From the NCBI GenBank assembly GCA_902702965.1, contig CACRXP010000875.1, positions 40,082-104,081 of the forward strand: DNA of 64,000 bases, written 5' to 3'. The stretch is from Spirometra erinaceieuropaei. Taxonomy: Eukaryota; Platyhelminthes; Cestoda; Diphyllobothriidea; Diphyllobothriidae. The notes under the pieces are model-generated. The model saw nothing but the letters and a program-made list of their open reading frames with translations. It was not told where the DNA came from and did not search any database. Below, one piece after another: positions 56,557 through 64,000 of this stretch; the stretch's first letter is position 1; the number at the start of each line of letters is the position of its first letter. Made by a program: the position numbers and the translations under genes.

Positions 56557-57830
56557 TTATGTTCCGCTCGTAGAATGCGCTGGTACGAGGAATGTGTTTT
56601 GGTCTGTCCTTTTAGCCGAGGACCACAGATCTCTTGTTGGCTCTTCTGCGACAATTGCATTGACTTGGGTTCTAACTTCGTCACCTATCGGAGCGGTTAA
56701 CACTAGCCGGGACGATGCATCGGCGTTGGTATGTTTTGGTCCCTGACGGCGCCGACGTTTAAAGTCGAATTCTCGAAATATTTCCTGCCACCGAACTGGT
56801 TGGTCCATTGAGTTCTTGGTATATCGCAGCCACTGGAATGCCCTGTAGTAAAGGAAGCTTTCCTCGGGAAATGTCGGAATTGTCACGAATGTGACCGTAA
56901 TCAATAGTTTTCCGCGAAAAGTGCAGCAGTTGTGTTGCGCTCTAAAGAGAGCACTGCTGGGAAAGCAGATGGGATGCTCCTGCCAGTGAGTATGAGAGGG
57001 AACGGCCCCATTGGGGAACCGTTGGTGCCGGTATTGAGAATGAAGGGCAGAACATCGGGCTGTGTTAGACAGGACAAGGAGCGATGTCGAGCAGAGGGCC
57101 GCTCTAAGGTTTACGGAGGGCCTCGTCACACTGGCGCTCACTCCGTCAATTTACGTGGGGGCGCCGTAGTGTGTAAAGTTGCATATGAACTGTTCGTAGT
57201 ATGAGGCTGGGCTGAGGAAACTCCTCTGGGCTTGGGTCGATAGAGTAGGCCAGTTTTTGCTTTATACACACGAGGGTTCAGTGCTAGGCATGCGTCCCTG
57301 GGGGACGTAAGGACCAGTTCTAAGTTGGTTAGCGGTACGTCCAAAGATTAGGATATTATCAGGGTAAATGAGACAGGCCGGAGCAGACAGATGTCGAAGC
57401 ACCTGTAAAGTCGTTGAGATGTCGCAGCCGCGTTGCGCAGTCCGAAGGGAGTGTCTGTAGTTCGAATAGGCCTTGCGGCACCATAAGAGAGGTTTTGTGT
57501 CAGTTCTTTGGGTTTATTTCAACCTGCCAATATCCCGGCCTGAGGTCCTGCGCCGCCCAGAGCGTTTAGAGTATCGTCGATGCGGTGACAGCGAAATGGA
57601 GTCGCTGACGGCGACTGCGTTCCAAGTTCGGTAGTCGGCAACCGCGATCCGCCATCTTGGGAGCGATGGCAATGAGTGATGCCCAAGGCGAGGATGGGGG
57701 GCGGATAATTTCGGCTTTGAGGTCGTCCAGCAATTTACCCACCTGTGCTCTATAGTGGATGGGAATAAGGCGTGGTGGCCGCCAGATTGGTCTGACAGGA
57801 CTTGTTTCAGTCGAATGTTGCAAACTTGTT
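56557..57830 (-). pseudogene. Ty3/gypsy pol fragment (RT to RNase H)
   Basis: The minus-strand order starts with RPPRLIPIHYRAQVGKLLDD, IIRPPSSPWASLIAIAPK and DDTLNALGGA. A deletion leads to GLFELQTLPFGLRNAAATSQ, CLIYPDNILIFGRTAN and LTSPRDACLALNPR. RNase H remnants follow (FILNTGTNGSPMGP), ending EFDFKRRRRQGPKHTNADAS. The catalytic YLDD box has become YPDN, so the polymerase is inactive. Part of the RT palm is deleted and frames shift repeatedly. No LTRs, integrase or gag are seen. Confidence 0.85.
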
Positions 57831-58495
57831 GTGCGTCCTATTTCTGCGAGTTACCTAGCGAATATCTCTGGGAAGGACCTCCGTATGCGCGTGAGCTCTG
57901 CAAGGTGTGGAGGGTCGACAGAGATTATTCGTGATAAGAGCTCATCGACGTTTGTTGGCGAGAACGCCTCAGAAGTAATTACAGCATTGTATATGTGATC
58001 GGGGCCTGACTGACTGACGGCCGAGCTAAGCGTATGTGTAGAACGCAGGCCAATCTTTTTTTCCCAGCGGTGGGCCTGAGTGACGCCCAGGAATCGTACT
58101 TGCGCAGTGTACAGTCAGTGACTGATTTCATGAAGTGCTAGACGAAATTCTGAAATGCGTTTTCGACTATGAATGATTACCTAGATGGAGTTGGGATATT
58201 TATCTTCATGCGACATGATTCCATGATATTTTGAACTCGCCAGGCTTTTGTGCGTTTATTGATGCACCGATGAACTGTACAACGTAGTCAGCATCTATTG
58301 CAAAATTTCATGAGTTCTACGCGATATCTTCCCAAAGGCAAGAGGGAATATATGATTTTCCTTACGCGATACACGTACATTTTGTGGACTGGGATCTCTA
58401 AACTCAGATGCAATGGCAGATTCGACTATAAATTACTAGAGAGTTGGGAAACTTTAAGACCGAAAGATTCTCCTTATTCGAGCACACAGTTCTAA
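57831..58495. other. No recognised feature
   Basis: Probably intronic. Nothing supportable. Confidence 0.35.
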
Positions 58496-58499
58496 GGAA

Positions 58500-58880
58500 A
58501 GCATAAATTTCTACCAAGCCAGTAGAAGAAAGCACATTTTTGTGCATGCTTTCTGTAAAATATATTTGAATTTATGAAGGCATCGAAAATAAATGGGAAA
58601 GAATATAGTTTACTTGAGGAGGTTTTTTTTGCCGGATGCGGTTTTTATTGGCTGGAAAGAAGTGCATTCAAAAGCCAATATCCCGGCGAGTTCGAAATAT
58701 CATGCGATTACGCCGTATGACGACCAGTATTATAACCCCACCTAAGTAATCCTTCCTAATCGGAAAAGCATTTCGGGATTTTGGTTAAAATTTCATCAAA
58801 TCGCTCACTGACAGTCTGTCAGAATTTAATCGATCTGTCTGGTAGTCATGCACAAGGGTGACCTCCATTGTGCTGCCTCT
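58500..58880 (+). repeat. Third copy of the 9.2-10.4 kb inverted-repeat family
   Basis: Shares CTACCAA, TTTCTGTAAAATATAT, GGCTGGAAAGAA and GGATTTTGGTTAAAA blocks, in order, with 10016-10440. Confidence 0.6.
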
Positions 58881-58998
58881 TACTCTCACCCCATGCCGCG
58901 GTCTTGATGTGGTATACGGGAAAAGAGGATATGACTTATTGAGGACGGGGTTAGGATGCTTCCTCTGGGTCTAAGCCGAATGTTGAGGTAGAACCTTC

Positions 58999-59365
58999 AC
59001 AGAATGGTATTACCGACAAAGACAAGGCAGACTGGAATGGCAATTTCTGGCTTATTAGCCGTCGTCAGCCAGTCATACCCAACCCCGAAGTGTGGCACAC
59101 CCGAGGCTCGAACTCGCGACATGCTAGTTAGAAGTCAACGCCTCTAACCACTGGGCCGCGAGCCCGTTGCCCTGTCCGTTTCGATCGGGAATATACAATG
59201 GTAGGGGGCGCTCACCGATCATTCTTACGGAACTCACTCGTTTCGTTGTGCCCTACGGGCTGTCTCTCCCGAGCCCAACCAGCAGCCGCACAGCGGCGCA
59301 TGATATAATCAAAATGGTATTACCGAAAAAGAAATGGCCATTCCAGTCTCCCTTGTATTTGCCGG
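58999..59365 (-). mobile_element. Tandem/fold-back hammerhead SINE
   Basis: Read on the minus strand: a partial body with a small fold-back junction at 59312-59364, then the tail block with GCGCCGCTGTGCGGCTGC (59285-59302) and GGTGAGCGCCCCCTACC (about 59200). A tRNA-like head follows (GCGGCCCAGTGGTTAGAGG, CGAGTTCGAGCC), then CACTTCGGGGTTGGG, the ribozyme (59074-59030) and the tail GGTAATACCATTCTG. Body sequence on both sides of one head suggests a tandem unit. Confidence 0.75.
59030..59074 (-). ncRNA. Hammerhead ribozyme in SINE (intact core)
   Basis: Stem I is GACUGG/CCAGUC. The core is CUGACGA, stem II is GGCU/AGCC around AAUA, and GAAA follows. A short stem III (AUUGCCAU) ends at the U-U cleavage context. 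All invariant core positions are kept. It differs from the 8.8-kb copy only within stem III. Confidence 0.8.
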
Positions 59366-59389
59366 TTGTTGGTGTTGATGATTGCTCGG

Positions 59390-61815
59390 CCATCTGACGC
59401 GCTGACCAGGGTGTTGGGAAGAGTGTTCACCTGTGCGCTCCCCGCGCGACCAATTACTCTGCCTAGACGAAGTTTCAGCACCGAGTATGGGATGGGAAGT
59501 TTATTGCACATGTTAATTGATTGAGGGCCAGTAAACCATGATTAAAGTAGTTCCCGGCTCACGCGGTTGTCAACTTTTGCGAGAATTTCGGCCTCGTCAA
59601 ATTTGAATGTGTGGCCGGAACCCGTCGAATGAGCCGCAACTTGAGAACTGGCGTCATTTTTCTGCACCGCTGCAGCGCGTTCGGCCATTCTCGTTCGGAG
59701 CTGTCTTCCGGTTTCTCCGAAGTAGTTGCTTTGTCCGCAACTGCACCAGATCCGATAAACGACTCCAGACATTTTTTACCGTGGCAGTGGGTCTGCCGGT
59801 CTCATTAACTGACGTCTGATGGTTTCCTCCGGCCTGTGTGCCACTCCAACCCCAGGTGGAGCGAGAAGGCGGCTGACAGCTTCCGAAACGTTCTTGACAT
59901 ACGGAAGTGCCCGCCAAGATTTGGTGTCCGTGCGGTTAGGCCTTTCGTCCCCTCTGCGTATGCACCGGTCGACGAAGTTGCACGGGTAGCCATTGGCTTT
60001 GAAGACCCGTCGGAGATATTGTAGTTCAGCAATTTTGTCTTCCGGCTCACTGCAGTGCGTTTCGACACGCCGATAGAACGTCCTTACACAACTGCGTTTG
60101 TGGCTGATTGGGTGGTTACTGTTGAAGTTCAGTACTTGCATCGTATTTGTCGCTTTTCTGAACACTTTGGTTTTTTGTTCACCACAATCTTTACGGCATA
60201 CGAGGACATCCAGGAAGGCCAACTGGTTGTTCTCTTCCTCCTCTATCGTAAATTAAATGTCCGGGAAGACGGCGTTGAGATGTTCTTCGAATGTCAGCAC
60301 CTGATCCCGTTCGATGACGACGAAGGTATCATCCACATACGGGGCCCAGAATTTCGGTCTGTGGTGCTGGAAGACCAGCGACTCTAACCGTTGCAGGACC
60401 GCCTCGGCGATGAATCCCGAAATCGGCGAACCCATTGGTGTCCCCTTCACCTGTTCGTTAATTGTCCCGTCGAACGTGAAGTACGTCCTGAGACAGAGCT
60501 GAAGGAGTTGAAGGATTTGGGCGTGTCAAAGACGATTCTCCGTTTCATCGTATTTGCTTTGTAGACGCAGCTCGATTGTGTCGATCGCCAGGTCCTGTGG
60601 AATAGGGGTAAAAAGGGATGTAACATCAAAAGATGCCATGATCTCCTTTGGATGGAGGCTAACTCCTTTGAGTTTCTCCAGGAATTGTGCTGACGAAGAG
60701 ACCGTGGTGTCTGACCCAGCGGTCAGGAACTTGAGACGCCAGAACAGCCACTTAGCCAGTCCGTACGTTGGAGTACCTTTGAGCCACACGATGGACCGGA
60801 GAGGAGCGCCGTCTTTGTGCACCTTAGGGAGGCCATAGAATCGGACCAAAGCCGTATCTTGGGGTCTCGCCATGCGTCTGTCGGTCGGTGTTATTGCACC
60901 TGAGTTCTCCAAGGCCAACAACGTAGCATTAATTTCGCGTGTCAGCGCTTTTAAAGGGTTCGTTGCACATGGGACATAGAACTGTCGATCCTCCAGTAAA
61001 CCTTTGGCTTTTTGAAGGTAGTCTGTCCAGTCCAGTACAACCGTGGCGCGCCTCTTGTCCGCTGGCACGATGACCAGGTCTTTGTCGCCTTTGACTTCTC
61101 TAAGCGCATCACGTTCGACCTTGGAAAGCGCTTCTCGCTGCCTGTGGGCCATTAGGAGAGATGACACTTGGTGTCAGATGAGGCTTTTAGTCTCCTCCGT
61201 TGCCTTCGTCTGACTAAGGATTGATTGCACTGCTTCAATCATGTTAACAGGTTTGGCGTCAGTCGTGTTGAATGAAGCTTCGTGCCGTAAAACCAGTATC
61301 TGATCCTTCGTCAGCTCCTTTGACGACAGGTTATGCACCAGTTTGTCGTTTCTGGGTGACGTTGGATTGGGTAGCTTTCGAGATTTGTTATCCAGTGCGA
61401 CGTTACGTATCATTCTCTGTTCGCGGGCTTGTTCAGTCACCCTCTGCAGGAGCAGATTTGTACCGATCTCTCCCATGAGCTCACAGCATCTTGTCTGTTC
61501 TCAGTCAATCCTTTGATGGTACTTGCGAAGTCACGCGTGGAAATCCTGGAGGAGGACTCGGATCATCCTTCTGCCTTGCTGAAATACTGCTCGTCTCGCC
61601 AAATTCGTGTTAACCGGGGGCTTGTATGAAACACATTTCGGTAACACATTATTGTCGAGACACCTGTGCAGAAACCGGATCTGCGAATACGTAGTGGCCT
61701 CCCGAAGGGCGAAGGTTTCCCATCGCCGGGCCGATCGGAGCGCATCGCGCCCAAATACATTGCCAATAGAAGCGAAGAGATGAGTCGCAGGAAGTAGTCT
61801 TGAAGACGGAGACAC
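59390..61815 (-). pseudogene. Nearly full-length Penelope-like retroelement (RT + GIY-YIG)
   Basis: Minus-strand frames in order. An N-terminal region (61815-61174) has SQIRFLHRCLDNNVLPKCVS and LTKDQILVLRHEASFN. Next comes KDLVIVPADKRRATVVLD (61160-60980). The RT has RFYGLPKVHKDGAPLRSIV, IMASFDVTSLFTPIPQDLAI (box A), KGTPMGSPISGFIAEAVLQR (box B) and FWAPYVDDTFVVIERD (YVDD catalytic box). The linker has AFLDVLVCRKDCGEQKTKVF and ELQYLRRVFKANGYPCNFVD. The GIY-YIG domain reads GVVYRIWCSCGQSNYFGETG, then RTRMAE and HSTGSGHTFKFDEAEILAKV. All catalytic signatures survive but at least four frameshifts or stops separate them. PLEs copy their RNA by target-primed reverse transcription with the GIY-YIG nuclease. 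Confidence 0.88.
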
Positions 61816-61925
61816 GATCGCTGGGCCAAGAGCTTTATTACGCTAATCGGGCCTTGTCCCAACGATCGTGTCTCCTTCTTCAAGACTGCTTCCTGGGACT
61901 CGTCTCATCGCTTCTATTGACAATG
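61758..61925. repeat. Palindromic junction between two PLE copies
   Basis: Arms 61758-61830 and 61853-61925 (73 bases each) are reverse complements with few mismatches, separated by 22 bases. The left arm is the 5' coding end of the upstream-described PLE. The right arm adjoins a second PLE remnant. Confidence 0.85.
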
Positions 61926-62920
61926 GTAGTTTTATCAGCAGAGGAGATGAACGCGACAGTTAGCGGAATCCGCAGAAGGAGGACATCAAAAAAGGCATAC
62001 TGTTTGCTGTCTCCCTCTTCTATCGTGAATTATGTCCGAGGAACGGTGTTGAGATGAGGGATTTGGGCGTATCCGGGGCAATTCCCCGCTTCATTGTATT
62101 TACTTCGAAGAAGTAATTCTGGTGTCAACTGCAAGATCCTGACAAAAGCAAGTAAAGATGAACAGGACCTCAGAAGGGATCAGAAATTCGGTTGGCAGAA
62201 GGCATACCCCTTGGAGGCTCTCCAAGAGATCTATTGACGAATTGACGAGTCGGCAGTCTGAACTTCGACACGGTAAAGCAGCCGCATTTGCCGTCAGTAA
62301 GTAAGGCTGCCTGTGAACAAAACGATGCGCCGGAGTTGAGTACCCTCTTTACGCACCTCTCGAATGCCATCTAATAGAGCCGAGATCATCTCTGGTATCC
62401 TCGTCCTGCGTCAGTCGATGGACAAGATCACAGCTGAGTTCACCAATCTCAACAATTCCGCATTTATTTAGTTTCTAAAGGCTCCTACAGGATTGGATTT
62501 GCTTGGGACCTAGGGCGAATTTATAAGAAGATCTTTGGCCTTCTGAAAGTATTCTGCTCCATAAAATACGACGGTGGAACGCTCCTTGTCGTTGTCGGTC
62601 ATGAGTCTCTTTGCTGCAGAGGGTTCAGCGTTTGGAAACACTTCGCGTGGTCTGTGAATCGTGAGATTAAGGGCAGAATCCATTGCTGCGGACATGTTGA
62701 TACGTCTCACGCCATTCCTCCGTCAGTTTTTCTGACGTCAGGTTGTGTATCAATTTGTTGTCTTGGTATGCTACGCATCAGGCAGCTTACGGAACTTGTC
62801 CTTTAGTACTTCATTGGGTACCGGTGTTTGTTAGCAAGATCGTCCAGTCGCCTTCTGCTGGAGCAGTTTGTACTGTTCTCGCCTGTATGCGTCAGGTGTG
62901 AAATTCTTGTCGCAGGGATC
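61926..62920 (-). pseudogene. Second, heavily deleted PLE copy
   Basis: In the same minus orientation as the first PLE. DNA and peptide similarity covers the RT end (61980-62060 with 60185-60280), GGGATTTGGGCGT (62077) with the box B region, AKRLMTDNDKERSTVVFYGA and YFQKAKDLL (62630-62530) with KDLVIVPADKRRATVVLD, and 62740-62890 with 61330-61475. Large internal deletions remove most of the RT. The GIY-YIG domain is absent. Confidence 0.7.
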
Positions 62921-63245
62921 AAGTCTCCCTCTTCTCGAATGCTCCTGATTTGTATCGGGATTTCCTCTCTCACTGAATTGGACTCACACAGATCTGGTCA
63001 GCATCTCAAAGCAAGCTTGCCTCATCCTCTGATGGTAGGGATGGTGGTCGGGCTTGTGGTTGGCCAGACAGGTTCCTGAATATCTGTGGATAAGGCTAAA
63101 TTAGGTGGAGTCTAAACCCCACCTTCATTTGATGTAGATGGCTGGGCTTGGCCGATGTGTTTTTTTGCGACCTGGATGGTCGCTGCCTGATAGCCAGTCG
63201 GACCAGCAGAAAACAGAGTTAGTTTTGAGGGTAAGGGGATTCCAT
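62921..63245. other. No recognised feature
   Basis: Short stretch between the PLE remnant and the palindrome, without motifs. Confidence 0.4.
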
Positions 63246-63412
63246 ACTAACAGCACAGGCAGTAGCCAAAAACCCACACACGCGTGTTTCGCCGATATTC
63301 TGCCGCTGACGAGCCCACTGACCAGCCGAACCCCTCGCAGCTGTGCCATGCAGCGGCAGAATATCGGCGAAACACGCGTGTGTGGGTTTTCGCTACCATC
63401 CGTGCTGTTAGT
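63246..63412. repeat. Palindrome with 62-bp arms
   Basis: Arms 63246-63308 and 63351-63412 are reverse complements with few mismatches around a 42-base loop. The arms contain AACCCACACACGCGTGTTTC and TATTCTGCCGCTG. The loop (ACCCCTCGCAG region) belongs to the repeat also seen at 6255-6350 and 10975-11095. Confidence 0.88.
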
Positions 63413-63846
63413 GCGGAGTCACCTTACCGTCAAGTATACTACTAGCTGCACATCGGCAGTTAATGAGTAGTACGCGGTTATCCACTGTGGCTGATGGATT
63501 TCGGCTCAAATATTCACACATATAAACTTTGGTCTGAGCCAATAGACCTTAGTTATACTGATCTACTCCAGGTTCGCAGTTAATTTCTAAGGAAATAAAA
63601 AAACAACGGGGCTATTATTGCTGTAAGATGCCAATGAGGTCGAAATGTGTCCAATCCGTTGTGAATGTATCGCCGACCGACCCGATATGGATTTATGGAG
63701 AGATGCTGATTAAAGCACAGTTTTATGATGTTACATTGACTTGTGGGCCATGCGGGTTGAACGTATGCGTCAGTTTGGTTCCAGCCACAGGTTTTGGTGA
63801 GAGTATTGTTGTCTGGGAGATGGTATGAATAAGCTTATGTATCATT

Positions 63847-63990
63847 GCCCCTAAAACGGGTCACAGAGTAGATGTGCTGGACCAACACGGGGGCTAGATC
63901 GGAGCACAACGAGCGTTATCCGGAATGAGCAACCATTACAAATGCCAACAGTCGGGATGTGATGTCGGGTGCGCTGTTGAGTCCGGCCTA
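63847..63990 (+). repeat. Dispersed repeat shared with 18853-18975
   Basis: Same ordered blocks as 18853-18975 (CCCCTAAAACGGGTCA, CTGGACCAACACG, GCGTTATCCGGAATG). It may extend past the window end. Confidence 0.6.
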
Positions 63991-64000
63991 CGCGGGACGA

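Noticed and set aside
63300..63410. Hammerhead-like CTGACGAG ... CGAAAC in the 63.3-kb palindrome
   Set aside because: The core halves are present, but stem III would place G at the cleavage position and no stem I pairs around them.
1..64000. CRISPR array, bacterial operon or viral genome
   Set aside because: No regularly spaced short repeats, no tightly packed long frames, and all polymerase-like genes belong to eukaryotic retroelements.

Overview
The window looks like repeat-rich nuclear DNA from a large animal genome, most likely a parasitic flatworm. A diphyllobothriid-type tapeworm is my best guess, but this is inference. The basis is the mix of decayed LINEs, Penelope-like elements (PLEs), BEL/Pao and Ty3-like LTR elements, mariner and Merlin transposons, a myophilin-like muscle protein gene, and hammerhead ribozymes inside a tRNA-headed SINE, a layout best known from schistosomes. 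There are no operons, bacterial genes, rRNA or CRISPR arrays. Only two host genes can be supported. One is a single-exon calponin/transgelin (myophilin-like) gene on the minus strand at 13832-14494. The other is the first coding exon of an RBM39-like splicing factor on the plus strand at 55413-55466, whose later exons are not seen here.

Layout. 1-12.8 kb: a LINE tail fragment, a compact PLE unit (2745-3808) bounded by inverted arms that each hold a hammerhead ribozyme, dispersed SINEs, a large inverted repeat (9.2-10.4 kb) and a MITE-like element with internal telomere-like repeats. 13-18 kb: the calponin gene, then a decayed, 3'-truncated BEL/Pao element. 18-25 kb: SINEs, a GCC/ACC microsatellite, a near-complete but dead mariner flanked by TA (21649-23142), a LINE endonuclease fragment and a 250-bp palindrome. 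28-31 kb: a Merlin remnant and two more telomere-repeat MITEs. 32-38 kb: SINEs and tandem duplications, otherwise unrecognised. 38-54 kb: a dense LINE graveyard with at least four families in both orientations. It includes a SINE inserted in a CR1-like reverse transcriptase with an 11-bp target duplication, and a LINE joined inside the zinc-finger codons of another LINE.

55-64 kb: the RBM39-like exon 1, a 62-N assembly gap, then what is probably a very long intron. It holds a dead Ty3/gypsy fragment, a tandem ribozyme-bearing SINE, a nearly full-length PLE (RT plus GIY-YIG), a palindromic junction, and a second PLE remnant.

The most interesting signal is the small self-cleaving RNA motifs. 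A 45-nt minimal hammerhead lies in the body of a tRNA-derived SINE, with intact cores at 8.8 kb and 59.0 kb and decayed copies elsewhere. A second hammerhead type lies in both inverted arms of the PLE unit, and a compensatory base-pair change between the arms supports the fold. The window is also unusually rich in long fold-back palindromes, several of them built from these same elements.
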